From: an uncultured Variovorax sp.
GTDB taxonomy: Bacteria; Pseudomonadota; Gammaproteobacteria; Burkholderiales; Burkholderiaceae
Direction: 5' to 3'
DNA: 10,381 nt
Assembly (NCBI GenBank): GCA_946478645.1
Contig: CAMLCW010000178.1
Coordinates: 1 to 10,381 of the forward strand
Made by a program: the position numbers and the translations under genes. The stretch's first letter is position 1. Each line of letters opens with the position of its first letter. Shown here one piece after another: positions 1-7,908 of the stretch. The notes under the pieces were generated by a model, which ran no database searches, had not been told where the DNA came from, and saw nothing but the letters and a program-made list of their open reading frames with translations.

Positions 1-1069
1 TGCTCTTGGCGCCGCCCGACTCGATGACGTCGGGGTAGATGGTGCCCTGCGCCAGGAAGGTCGCACCTTTGTGGCCCTGATCGCCGGCCTTGAGCTTCGC
101 GGCCTCCTGCTTGAACACGGTGACGAACTCGCCGCCGATGATCTTGCGCTTGGCCTCGGGGTCGCTCACGCCCGCGAGCTTGCCGAGGAACAGGTCGCTG
201 GCGTCGACGCGGATCACCTTGGCGTGCAGCTTGCCTTCGAACATCTCCATGACCATGTCGCCCTCGTTCAGGCGCAGCAGCCCGTGGTCGACAAAAACGC
301 AGGTCAGCTGGTCGCCGATGGCGCGGTGGATCAGCGCGGCGGCCACGCTCGAATCGACACCGCCCGAAAGGCCGAGGATGACTTCTTCATCGCCCACCTG
401 CGCACGGATCTTCTCGACGGCTTCGGCGATATGGTCGCGCATGACCCAGTCGGGCTTGGCCTCGCAGATGCCGAGCACGAAGCGCTCGAGCATCGCCTTG
501 CCCTGCACGGTGTGCGTGACCTCGGGGTGGAACTGCAGCGCGTAGTAGCGCCGCGCCTCGTCGGCCATGCCGGCGATCGGACAGCTCTCGGTGCTGGCCA
601 TGAGCTTGAAACCCGGGGGCAGCTCCGTGACCTTGTCGCCGTGGCTCATCCAGACGTTGAGCATGCCGTGGCCTTCGGGCGTGGTGAAGTCGGCGATGTC
701 CTTCAACAGCGCGGTGTGGCCATGCGCGCGCACGGCCGCAAAGCCGAACTCGCGCTTGTGGCCGCCCTCGACCTTGCCGCCGAGCTGGTGCGCCATGGTC
801 TGCATGCCGTAGCAGATGCCGAGCACCGGCACGCCGAGGTCGAACACGGCCTGCGGCGCCTTGTCGGTGGTTTCCTCGTACACGCTGGCATGGCTGCCCG
901 AAAGGATCACGCCCTTCAGGTGGCCGTCGGCTGCGTATTCGCGCACCCATTCGTCGGTCACGTCGCAGGGATGCACTTCGCTCAGCACATGCGCCTCGCG
1001 CACGCGGCGCGCGATGAGCTGGGTGACTTGCGAGCCGAAATCGAGGATGAGGATCTTGTCGTGTTGCAT
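1..1069 (-). CDS. guaA: GMP synthase (glutamine-hydrolysing), 3' end cut by window edge
   Basis: This enzyme converts XMP to GMP in the cytosol with ATP and glutamine, the last step of de novo guanine nucleotide synthesis. The visible 356 residues hold the class I glutamine amidotransferase domain (about 1-200), with nucleophile C86 in GICYGMQ and the H181/E183 pair in QFHPEV. The start of the ATP pyrophosphatase domain follows, with the P-loop SGGVDSS at 235-241. The family is normally about 530 residues, so the C-terminal dimerisation part lies beyond position 1. The ATG at 1069 gives the standard N-terminus ([14 protein letters not shown]). It lies 4 nt after the stop of the VapC-type toxin gene, and no Shine-Dalgarno sequence is visible before it. 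Translation may therefore depend on coupling to the upstream gene. guaB lies further upstream on the same strand, as expected for a gua operon. Confidence 0.97.
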   Translation of the reverse strand, partial: MQHDKILILDFGSQVTQLIARRVREAHVLSEVHPCDVTDEWVREYAADGHLKGVILSGSHASVYEETTDKAPQAVFDLGVPVLGICYGMQTMAHQLGGKVEGGHKREFGFAAVRAHGHTALLKDIADFTTPEGHGMLNVWMSHGDKVTELPPGFKLMASTESCPIAGMADEARRYYALQFHPEVTHTVQGKAMLERFVLGICEAKPDWVMRDHIAEAVEKIRAQVGDEEVILGLSGGVDSSVAAALIHRAIGDQLTCVFVDHGLLRLNEGDMVMEMFEGKLHAKVIRVDASDLFLGKLAGVSDPEAKRKIIGGEFVTVFKQEAAKLKAGDQGHKGATFLAQGTIYPDVIESGGAKS

Positions 1070-1073
1070 GGTG

Positions 1074-1496
1074 TCAGAAGTCGAGGCAAGGGATGCCGCA
1101 GTTCTTCGCGGCGGTGACCAGGGCGCGGTCGAGCGATGCAAGCTGACCGTTGAGGCGGAGTGCCAGTTCCAGGTAGCTCGCGTCGTAGAAGCTCAGGCCG
1201 TGGGCCTGCGCGAGCCGCAGGGTCTGCGAGCGGTAGTGGAGGTTGGGCGCGGGATCGAATTCGATCGGGCAGGCATCGAGCAAGGCCAGGCCGGCGTCGA
1301 ATTCGTCCTGCGACATGCGGCGGCGCCGGAAGGCAGTGAGCAGGATGTTGCTCGTCTCCCAGAGCCAGAGCGAGGGCGCCCGGAACTGGCCCGACGAGGT
1401 CACGACGTCGGCATAGACCTGCTCGGAGACGGCCGAGCGCTCTTCCGGAATGAACCAGGGCGCGGCGGCCGAGGCGTCGATGACGATCGGCTTCAT
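1074..1496 (-). CDS. vapC: VapC-type PIN-domain ribonuclease toxin
   Basis: This is a 140-residue single PIN domain, the usual length for VapC-family toxins. These are Mg-dependent ribonucleases that cut specific RNAs, often tRNA or rRNA, when released from their antitoxin. The expected acidic residues are present: D7 in the N-terminal VIDASA strand, E47 in LWETSN, D105 in FYDASY and D123 in SLDRAL. I see no truncation or missing catalytic residue, so it should be active. The ATG at 1496 lies 3 nt after the antitoxin stop, with only a weak G-rich stretch as ribosome site, so it is probably translated by coupling. Its stop is 4 nt before guaA. The RNA target cannot be read from sequence. The family assignment is firm, while the gene symbol is only a family label. 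Confidence 0.9.
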   Translation of the reverse strand: MKPIVIDASAAAPWFIPEERSAVSEQVYADVVTSSGQFRAPSLWLWETSNILLTAFRRRRMSQDEFDAGLALLDACPIEFDPAPNLHYRSQTLRLAQAHGLSFYDASYLELALRLNGQLASLDRALVTAAKNCGIPCLDF

Positions 1497-1499
1497 GGT

Positions 1500-1769
1500 C
1501 TAGCGCCGCCCTTCGTCGCGGTAGTTCTTCCAGTCGCCGGGCTTGTAGTCGGGGTCGGGCTTGACCCGCGCCTGGAAGGCGCGCAGGCGCTCGAGGGCTT
1601 CCTGCCGCAGGCGCTCGCGCTCGCTGCCGGAAGGCAGCGCGTCGGCTTCGCGCACGATGCGGGCGATCTTCTTGCCATGGCGCGTGATGACCACTTCTTC
1701 GCCAGCCTCCACCGCCTGGAGCAGTGCCGAGAAGCGGTCCTTCGCCTGGTGCACGGGGATGGTCTGCAT
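1500..1769 (-). CDS. Phd/YefM-family antitoxin of the PIN toxin
   Basis: This 89-residue protein lies directly upstream of the PIN toxin. The N-terminal half (about 1-45) reads like a Phd/YefM DNA-binding dimerisation domain: an N-terminal strand with HQAKDRFSALLQAVEAGE, then VVITRHGKKIARIV, the usual strand-turn ending of this family. The C-terminal half is highly charged (residues 48-89, rich in R, E, K and D) and fits the flexible tail that wraps around the toxin. The known family role is to neutralise the toxin and repress the shared promoter. The ATG at 1769 is chosen because translation begins with a canonical MQTIPVHQAK start just after the promoter and its inverted repeats. The reading frame stays open further upstream, but that stretch would cross the promoter and antisense guaB. 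No Shine-Dalgarno sequence is visible. A small palindrome occupies that place. Confidence 0.88.
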   Translation of the reverse strand: MQTIPVHQAKDRFSALLQAVEAGEEVVITRHGKKIARIVREADALPSGSERERLRQEALERLRAFQARVKPDPDYKPGDWKNYRDEGRR

Positions 1770-1770
1770 G

Positions 1771-1826
1771 ATCTGGCCAGAAATGAAAACAGGCCAGATT
1801 ATACCAATCTGGCCTGAATTTTTAAA
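1771..1826 (-). promoter_or_regulatory. Promoter and inverted-repeat operator of the toxin-antitoxin module
   Basis: On the minus strand a perfect TATAAT -10 box (1803-1798) has a TTTAAA -35 candidate 17 bp upstream (1826-1821). The -10 lies inside a perfect inverted repeat with 11-bp arms, CAGGCCAGATT (1790-1800) and AATCTGGCCTG (1806-1816), separated by 5 bp. A second perfect 10-bp palindrome, TCTGGCCAGA (1772-1781), sits between the predicted transcription start and the ATG. The core ATCTGGCC thus occurs three times, in alternating orientation. This is what an autoregulated Phd-type operon is expected to carry: antitoxin-toxin complexes bound here would cover the -10 and the leader. Binding is inferred. 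Confidence 0.75.
1781..1816 (-). terminator. Possible intrinsic terminator after guaB, overlapping the toxin-antitoxin promoter
   Basis: Read on the minus strand, the 11-bp inverted repeat forms a stem with a GGTAT loop 22 nt after the guaB stop. It is followed at once by TTTTCATTT (1789-1781), which has the shape of a Rho-independent terminator. The stem is mixed in composition rather than purely GC. The same DNA holds the -10 box of the next promoter, so its role could be operator only, terminator only, or both. Confidence 0.45.
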
Positions 1827-1837
1827 CGAGCCAGAAC

Positions 1838-3307
<1,470 letters not shown>

Positions 3308-3315
3308 GGGTGAAG

Positions 3316-3334
3316 CTCCAAAAGAAGGATTGTA
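3316..3334 (-). promoter_or_regulatory. guaB: guaB -10 box and ribosome binding site
   Basis: A TACAAT hexamer (3334-3329, minus strand) lies 21 nt before the guaB start codon, and a GGAG ribosome site (3319-3316) lies 8 nt before it. No convincing -35 is seen at 16-18 bp spacing, where the sequence is GC-rich (TGCGGG). The predicted leader is therefore very short, roughly 15 nt. Confidence 0.5.
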
Positions 3335-3387
3335 ACGAGACCCGGTACTTACCCGCAGCCTGCCGCACGGGTACCCCCGCTCAGGTG

Positions 3388-3414
3388 TTGCAAAACGTAA
3401 TGCGCAGCTAAACT
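3388..3414 (+). promoter_or_regulatory. Promoter of the DUF4124 gene, probably leaderless
   Basis: TTGCAA (3388-3393) and TAAACT (3409-3414) form a -35/-10 pair with a short 15-bp spacer. The -10 ends 7 nt before the ATG at 3422, so the transcript would start at or next to the start codon. No Shine-Dalgarno sequence is present in that gap. This points to leaderless translation. Confidence 0.45.
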
Positions 3415-3421
3415 CCCGCTC

Positions 3422-3925
3422 ATGAAATTCGCGCATCGGTTCTTGTTGGGATGGGCCTGCTGCCTGCTGCCGTTCGCAGCCAGCGCACAGTGGCAGTGGA
3501 TCGACAACCACGGCAAGAAGGTCTTCAGCGACCAGCCGCCACCGGCCGAGGTGCCCGAGAAGAACATCCTGCGCCGCGCCGGGGTGCCGCCTTCGCGCGG
3601 GGCCACTGGTGCGCCGGCCGAGATGGCGCCCGCGCGTGCGACCGAGGCTGTGGCGCCCAAGCCCGCGGGCGTCGACAAGGAACTCGAGGCGAAGAAAAAG
3701 AAGGCGCAGGACGAGGAAAAGGCTCGCCAGGACGCCGAGGCCGCGAAGGTCGCCAAGGCCAAGGCGGACAACTGCGAGCGCGCACGCCAGGCCAAGGCCA
3801 CCTACGACAGCGGCATGCGCGTGGCGCGGGTCAACGCCAACGGCGAGCGCGAGATCCTCGACGACACCGCACGCGCGGCGGAACAGAAACGGCTGCAGTC
3901 GATCATCCAGAGCGACTGCAAGTAG
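3422..3925 (+). CDS. Secreted DUF4124-domain protein
   Basis: The 167-residue product has a clear Sec signal peptide: MKFAHR, then a hydrophobic core to about residue 20, and an ASA site with likely cleavage between A22 and Q23. The mature N-terminus [18 protein letters not shown] is the DUF4124 signature, a small domain found near the start of many proteobacterial envelope proteins with no settled function. A proline/alanine-rich linker (about 50-85) follows. Next is a lysine/glutamate/alanine-rich helix, possibly coiled coil (about 85-115). A C-terminal segment carries two cysteines (C118 and C166) that could pair in the periplasm. The gene is divergent from guaB with 114 bp between the starts, and it converges on rnfH with a 9-nt gap and no visible terminator. 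The role is unknown; a periplasmic location is well supported. Confidence 0.88.
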   Translation: MKFAHRFLLGWACCLLPFAASAQWQWIDNHGKKVFSDQPPPAEVPEKNILRRAGVPPSRGATGAPAEMAPARATEAVAPKPAGVDKELEAKKKKAQDEEKARQDAEAAKVAKAKADNCERARQAKATYDSGMRVARVNANGEREILDDTARAAEQKRLQSIIQSDCK

Positions 3926-3934
3926 GTCGCGAGT

Positions 3935-4273
3935 TCAGTAGCCGGCCTTGCCGCCCTGCCGCTGCCTGGCGAAGAGCCCCGTACCCCGGGCCCCCTGGCG
4001 CTGGAAGCGTTCGCGCCGCGCCACCTTCGGGTCGACCGCGAGCGGCCGGCAGAGCTCCACCCGGTCGCCGTCCTGCAGCGGCTGGTCCCAGGCCGCTTCC
4101 CTGCCCCAGATGCCGGGCGTCATCGTGGCGCGCCAGTCCAGCTGCGGAAAGCGCTCGGCCAGCGCGCTCGCGCCCACCGCATCGGCCAGCGTGGCGCCGG
4201 GCGCGAGCCGCAAGACCTGCTCGAACACCTCGCGCGGCGCGGGCGAGCAGCTCAGCGTGACCTCGATCGTCAT
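3935..4273 (-). CDS. rnfH: RnfH family ubiquitin-like protein (UPF0125)
   Basis: This 112-residue protein begins MTIEVTLSCSPAP and contains the RnfH landmarks: a beta-grasp start, the GATLADAV turn (27-34), GIWGREAAWDQPLQDGDRVE (54-73) and the ELCRPLAVDPKVARRER ending (73-89). A basic tail follows. Its biochemical role is not established; the family was named for association with rnf genes and as RatB in the ratAB pair. The ATG at 4273 overlaps the ratA stop by one base (TGATG), so translation is coupled to ratA. I chose this start because the longer in-frame extension only reads antisense-like sequence inside ratA. The C-terminal tail (90-112, rich in R, Q and G) is longer than strictly needed for the fold. 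Confidence 0.92.
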   Translation of the reverse strand: MTIEVTLSCSPAPREVFEQVLRLAPGATLADAVGASALAERFPQLDWRATMTPGIWGREAAWDQPLQDGDRVELCRPLAVDPKVARRERFQRQGARGTGLFARQRQGGKAGY

Positions 4274-4719
4274 CAGGCGCTGCCGTACACCTGTTCGGCA
4301 CGCTTCACGAAGGCCTCGACCAGGCTCGAAGCGATGGTGTCGAACACCGGCCCCACGAGCGCCTGCAGCGCGAAGTTGCTGAAGCCGTAGCTCATGTGCA
4401 GCTCGACCCGGCAAGCGCGTTCGCCGGGCTCGCCCACGGGAACGAACTTCCAGGTGCCGTCGAGGTTGGAGAACGGCCCGTCCACGAGCTTGAGATGCAC
4501 CTCGCGGCCGGGCACATGGGTGTTGCGGGTGGTGAAACTCTGGTGCAGGCCGGCAAACGCCAGGCCGACTTCGGCGGTCATGCCGGCTTCGTCTTCCTCA
4601 ATGACCCGGGCCTTGTCGCACCAGGGCAGGAACTGCGGATACTTCGCCACATCGGTGACGAGCGCGTACATCTCTTCGGCGCTGTACCAGATGAGAACGG
4701 ACTTGTTGACTGTTTTCAT
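4273..4719 (-). CDS. ratA: RatA / COQ10-like START-domain protein
   Basis: The 148 residues form a single START/polyketide-cyclase-like domain of the COQ10/RatA family. It opens with the typical MKTVNKSVLIWYSAEEMYALVTDVAKYPQFLPWC, and the conserved FSNLDGTWKF (83-92) and C-terminal helix FDTIASSLVEAFVKRAEQVYG follow. In eukaryotes and many bacteria this family binds coenzyme Q or assists its function. In E. coli the protein was reported as RatA, which blocks 70S ribosome assembly. The toxin reading is disputed in the wider family, so the safest call is a lipid/quinone-binding START protein. It is the first gene of ratA-rnfH. A -10 box lies 24 nt upstream, and no Shine-Dalgarno sequence is visible. 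Its usual divergent neighbour smpB is about 5 kb away here. Confidence 0.94.
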   Translation of the reverse strand: MKTVNKSVLIWYSAEEMYALVTDVAKYPQFLPWCDKARVIEEDEAGMTAEVGLAFAGLHQSFTTRNTHVPGREVHLKLVDGPFSNLDGTWKFVPVGEPGERACRVELHMSYGFSNFALQALVGPVFDTIASSLVEAFVKRAEQVYGSA

Positions 4720-4742
4720 GAATCGGATCGCAAGAGCGATTC

Positions 4743-4748
4743 ATTGTA
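4743..4748 (-). promoter_or_regulatory. ratA: ratA -10 box
   Basis: The minus strand shows TACAAT at 4748-4743, giving a predicted leader of about 16 nt that contains a small stem (ATCGC at 4727-4731 with GCGAT at 4736-4740). At the -35 position the sequence is GC-rich, inside a hairpin (4749-4769), and has no consensus match. Confidence 0.5.
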
Positions 4749-4788
4749 GGGAGCCTCCGCCGGGCTCCCCGCCTCCCGCGCGGGAGGC
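4749..4788. repeat. Two adjacent GC-rich inverted repeats at the end of the catabolic operon
   Basis: The first stem is GGGAGCC (4749-4755) with GGCTCCC (4763-4769) and a 7-nt loop. The second is the perfect palindrome GCCTCCC-GCGC-GGGAGGC (4771-4788). They lie directly after the stop of the dienelactone-hydrolase fusion gene and before the ratA promoter. On the minus strand no T-run follows, so a classical intrinsic terminator is not supported. They could still slow read-through into ratA-rnfH or stabilise the operon mRNA 3' end. Confidence 0.6.
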
Positions 4789-4795
4789 CGCCGCG

Positions 4796-6034
4796 TCAGC
4801 CCGAATGCGCCCAGGCCGCCATCAGCGTGTTGGAAGGCAGGGTCTCGTCGAGCAGCTTGCGCGCGGTCTCCACGCCGGCCACCGGCAGGCCGGCCGGATC
4901 GAGCAGGCCGACCTGCACCAGCACGCTGGCCTGGTCCCAGTAGATGTGCTCGTGGCAGAGCTTGTCGCCGCGGAACTGCACGATCGCCACCAGCGGGATC
5001 TCCACCGCACGGCCCGTGGGCGCCACGCCGGGCAGCAGCCAGTCGATCTCGCAGGTGTGGGTGAAGCTGAACAGGAGTTCGTCGACGATCTGCGTCGCAC
5101 CAACAGTGCGCGAGATCGGCACCAGCCGCGTGTCGGGCGGATTGCTGTTCACGAAATGATGCTGGTAGAAGCGGCTCAGCATCTCGTGCCCCACGCCGCC
5201 GGTCAGGGTCGGGATGTGGTTGACGTAGGGCTCGGCGACCATCGTCGCCATGGTGTCGGCCACGTTGCGCGTCGCGAACTCGTATTCGCAATGCTTGTCC
5301 CAGAGTGCCGAGAAGTCGTAGTGCGGGCCCATCGCGCGCCGGAAGGCGGCCACGCTGCGCGCGTGCGCCATCAGCGCGGAAGGCTTGTGGTAGTGGGCGC
5401 CGCCGAGCCGCGCGAACGCATGGTCGACGCCCGGGTAGAGGTGCAGTTCGCAGTCCGGCCGCGCGCCCAGCACCTCGACGATGCGCGCTCGCGCCTCGGG
5501 CGGGCAGAAGCCGTCGAGCTCGGGAATGTGCAGCATGAGCCGGCCGCGGATGCGGTCGGCCTCCTCGAGCCGCTGCTCGATGCCCACGCCGTAGTAGCCC
5601 ACGCAGACATCCGCGTCGGTGCGGCAGGCCGCGAGGTAGGCGAGCTTGCCGCCCATGCAGAAGCCCAGCACACCGGCCTTGCCCTGCTGCTCGGGCAAAG
5701 AGCGCAGCAGCGCCAGCGTGGCGGCGACGTCCTCGACCCCCTTGTCCTCGTCGAAGCCCTGGTAGAGCGCGAAGGCCTTCTGCCAGTCGTCGGGCGTGTC
5801 GCCGAGTTCGACCTCGGGCTGCTGGCGCCAGAACAGGTCGGGCGCGAGCACGGTGTAGCCCTCCTCCGCGTAGAGATCGGCGACCTCCCGCATGGTGGCG
5901 TTGACGCCGAAAATTTCCTGCGCCAGCACGATGCCGGGCCCCTTGCCCGCGGCCGGCACGGCGAGGTAGGCGCGGAAGCTGCCGCTGCCGTCGATGGCGG
6001 GCACCTGCAGCCATCGGCCTTGTTGAGCTGTCAT
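4796..6034 (-). CDS. Dienelactone hydrolase / NTF2-like (SnoaL-type) fusion protein
   Basis: This 412-residue, two-domain cytosolic protein has an N-terminal alpha/beta hydrolase of the dienelactone hydrolase family (about 1-235). It carries the nucleophile motif GFCMGG (C126), an aspartate in PELDGFCPP (D174) and PGVDHAF (H205). The triad spacing equals that of the well-studied chlorocatechol-pathway hydrolase. E40 and Y148 match its substrate-site residues, but the arginine expected near residue 84 is replaced (DDWQK), suggesting a different substrate. The C-terminal domain (about 240-410) looks like a NTF2/SnoaL-like fold, with VNHIPTLTGGVG, FTHTCEIDWLLPG and HEHIYWDQASVLVQ. It is last in the SDR-oxygenase-reductase operon, 31 nt after the flavin reductase. 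GAGGAG (6049-6044) 9 nt before the ATG at 6034 decides the start over a longer open frame. The likely job is conversion or ring opening of the oxygenated product; the reaction is an inference. Confidence 0.88.
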   Translation of the reverse strand: MTAQQGRWLQVPAIDGSGSFRAYLAVPAAGKGPGIVLAQEIFGVNATMREVADLYAEEGYTVLAPDLFWRQQPEVELGDTPDDWQKAFALYQGFDEDKGVEDVAATLALLRSLPEQQGKAGVLGFCMGGKLAYLAACRTDADVCVGYYGVGIEQRLEEADRIRGRLMLHIPELDGFCPPEARARIVEVLGARPDCELHLYPGVDHAFARLGGAHYHKPSALMAHARSVAAFRRAMGPHYDFSALWDKHCEYEFATRNVADTMATMVAEPYVNHIPTLTGGVGHEMLSRFYQHHFVNSNPPDTRLVPISRTVGATQIVDELLFSFTHTCEIDWLLPGVAPTGRAVEIPLVAIVQFRGDKLCHEHIYWDQASVLVQVGLLDPAGLPVAGVETARKLLDETLPSNTLMAAWAHSG

Positions 6035-6065
6035 GTCGTGGATCTCCTCTTTTTTGGCTGCGCGC

Positions 6066-6608
6066 TCAGGCCGGCACGCCGTCGCGCAAGGTGGTGAACT
6101 GTCCGCAGGCATAGAGCAGCGGCAGGTCCTGGGCATCGGTGATGCGCGCTGCCTTGACCTCGCCGATCAGCATGGCGTGGCTGTGCGCGACCATCATTTC
6201 GTCGACCACGCAATCGAATACCGCGAGGGCGCCGCGCAGCACCGGGGCGCCGGTCACCAGCGTCTCCCAGCGTGCCGAAGCGAAGCGGTCGCCGGGCTCG
6301 TCGGCGCGCCGCGAGAAGGCGAGCGCCAGCGCCGACTGGTCGACCGACAGCAGATTGACGGCCATGCGGCGGCTCTGCGCGATGGTGCGGAAGCTGCTGC
6401 CCTGCAGGTTGACGCAGGCCAGGATCCGTGCGGGCTCGGCCGAGAACGAGGTCACGGCCGTGGCCGTAAGGCCGACCGGCGTTTCGCCGTCGGTGCTGGT
6501 GACCACGGTCACCGCGCCGACCAGGCAGCGCATGGCGCGCCGGAAGTCGCCCGCGCCCACGCTGGGCTCGCAGCGCAGCAGTTCGATGGACCGGAACTCG
6601 CCGCGCAT
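6066..6608 (-). CDS. Flavin reductase, partner of the adjacent monooxygenase
   Basis: This 180-residue protein of the flavin reductase-like family (the StyB/HpaC/RutF group) uses NAD(P)H to make the free reduced flavin that a partner oxygenase consumes. The family pattern is present: RRAMRCLVGAVTVVTS (24-38), PVGLTATAVTSFSAEPARIL (44-63), VNLQGSSFRTI (66-76) and HAMLIGEVKAA (144-154). The last block carries the usual H-x-x-GEV element. The length is normal for a stand-alone reductase. The ATG at 6608 lies 2 nt after the monooxygenase stop, so the two are translationally coupled, as expected for the two halves of one enzyme. I cannot tell FAD from FMN or NADH from NADPH preference by eye. The pairing with a StyA-type oxygenase, which needs reduced FAD, suggests FAD. 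Confidence 0.92.
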   Translation of the reverse strand: MRGEFRSIELLRCEPSVGAGDFRRAMRCLVGAVTVVTSTDGETPVGLTATAVTSFSAEPARILACVNLQGSSFRTIAQSRRMAVNLLSVDQSALALAFSRRADEPGDRFASARWETLVTGAPVLRGALAVFDCVVDEMMVAHSHAMLIGEVKAARITDAQDLPLLYACGQFTTLRDGVPA

Positions 6609-6610
6609 GG

Positions 6611-7885
6611 TCAGGCCGCCTCCGGCTGGGGCGCCAGCGAGCGCAGGTAGGCGCTGCTCGCGTCGGGCGTCATGAAGAACTCGGCGTAGTCGCGCGGATC
6701 GTCGAAGCCGTTGACGAAGCGCCGCGCCACGGCCGCATGGCCCTGCGCCGCGCCCAGCACTTCGAGCACGTGCGGCGGCGGTGGCTGCAGCATCGCGTTG
6801 GTCCACTCGACCACGTGGCGTGCGTACCGCCAGTAGCGGTCGAATGCCGACTGCATGAAGGCGGCGTCGAAGGCGCCCTCGCCGTGCGCGACGATGGCGC
6901 GCAGGTAGGCGTCGGCGCACTTGGCGGCGTTGTTCGAGCCCTGGCCGGTGATCGGGTCGTTGAGGCAGACCACGTCGCCCATGCCGAGCACGGTGCGCCC
7001 TGAAGGCAGGCGCCCCACCGGCTTGCGCACCGTGGGCGTGAAGCGCCCGGCCAGGGTGCCGTTGGCGTCGGTCAGGCGCACGTCGCGGCAGCGCTCGGCC
7101 TCCCACGGGGTGAAGGTCTCGAGGATCGAGAGCGAACGCGCGAGGTGCTCTTCAGGGGTCTTCACGTCGGCCCAGCAATCCATCGGACCGCCGGGCACGC
7201 CCTCGAACACCATGATCTCGCAAGGCCCCGACAGCGTGAGCGCGGGGAACACGAAGTACTCGCCGACGCCGGGAATCAGGTTGAAGTTGACGGCCGAATA
7301 CGCGGCGCGCGGCGTCATGCCGTGCACGTAGGTCAGGGCCAGCGCGCGCTGCGGCTTGTCGTAGGGCGAGCGCGCGGCGTCGCGCTCGAACATCTGGGCG
7401 ATCTCGCCCTTGCCTGCGGCCACGATCACCAGGTCGTGCGAGCGGGTCCAGCGCTCCAGGTCCTCGACGCCGGCGTCCTGGAACAGCAGCTGCCCGCCGC
7501 GCTCGGCAAAGGTCTTCATCCAGGCCGGCACCTTGAGGCGCTGGTCGACCGAGCGCGCGGGCGCATCGAGGCGATGCGACCAGGCGAGCAGCTTCTCGCC
7601 GGGCTTCTCGGGATGCGGCACCGTGAAGCCGATGCCCTCGACCGGCGGGCAGCGCTCGCCCCACTGGTCGAGCCCAAGATCGCGCTCGATCTGCAGGCTG
7701 CTGTCGAACATGCACTGGCTCGACATCACGCGGCCGGCCGCGATGTCCTCGGCGCTGCGGTTCGAGACCACGGTCACCTCGTGGCCCTCGCGCTGGAGGC
7801 CCAGTGCCAGCTGCAGGCCCGATTGCCCGGCGCCGACGATCATGAAACGGCGCGGCCTGGCGCGCTGCGATGCGATGTTGCTCAT
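6611..7885 (-). CDS. Styrene/indole monooxygenase-type FAD oxygenase (two-component, group E)
   Basis: The 424-residue product has the length of StyA-type epoxidases. Near the N-terminus is the FAD-binding fold with GAGQSGLQLALGL (18-30), and VSNRSAEDI follows the second strand. The second flavin motif GMGDVVCLNDPITGQGSNNA (301-320) is the group E hallmark, and FMTP occurs near the C-terminus (404-407). These enzymes take reduced FAD from a separate reductase and add one oxygen atom to an aromatic-side-chain or indole double bond. The reductase is the next gene, 2 nt downstream. A GAGG ribosome site (7896-7893) precedes the ATG at 7885 by 7 nt. Together with the SDR, hydrolase fusion and AraC regulator, the context favours an indole-oxidising IifC/IndA-like enzyme over a true styrene pathway, since no StyC/StyD-type isomerase or aldehyde dehydrogenase is present. 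The substrate remains unproven. Confidence 0.9.
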   Translation of the reverse strand: MSNIASQRARPRRFMIVGAGQSGLQLALGLQREGHEVTVVSNRSAEDIAAGRVMSSQCMFDSSLQIERDLGLDQWGERCPPVEGIGFTVPHPEKPGEKLLAWSHRLDAPARSVDQRLKVPAWMKTFAERGGQLLFQDAGVEDLERWTRSHDLVIVAAGKGEIAQMFERDAARSPYDKPQRALALTYVHGMTPRAAYSAVNFNLIPGVGEYFVFPALTLSGPCEIMVFEGVPGGPMDCWADVKTPEEHLARSLSILETFTPWEAERCRDVRLTDANGTLAGRFTPTVRKPVGRLPSGRTVLGMGDVVCLNDPITGQGSNNAAKCADAYLRAIVAHGEGAFDAAFMQSAFDRYWRYARHVVEWTNAMLQPPPPHVLEVLGAAQGHAAVARRFVNGFDDPRDYAEFFMTPDASSAYLRSLAPQPEAA

Positions 7886-7908
7886 GGGAAAGCCTCGTGG
7901 GTGGATGA

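Noticed and set aside
71..1117. 348-codon open frame on the plus strand
   Set aside because: It lies antisense to guaA, whose conserved motifs are unambiguous. Long antisense frames are usual in GC-rich DNA, and this product has no recognisable domain.
3308..3511. N-terminal extension of guaB by 68 residues
   Set aside because: It would cross the divergent DUF4124 promoter and start. The shorter form has a ribosome site and the standard IMP dehydrogenase length.
4720..4795. Mobile-element end or attachment site at the left edge of the catabolic unit
   Set aside because: The inverted repeats here have no matching copy that I can see near 9866-9948. No recombinase gene or target duplication is visible.
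4394..6097. 567-codon open frame on the plus strand
   Set aside because: It spans antisense to ratA, the hairpin region and the hydrolase fusion, with no family features and no start signal.
6035..6136. N-terminal extension of the dienelactone hydrolase fusion
   Set aside because: It overlaps the flavin reductase end, gives a cysteine- and proline-rich start with no family match, and ignores the good ribosome site before 6034.
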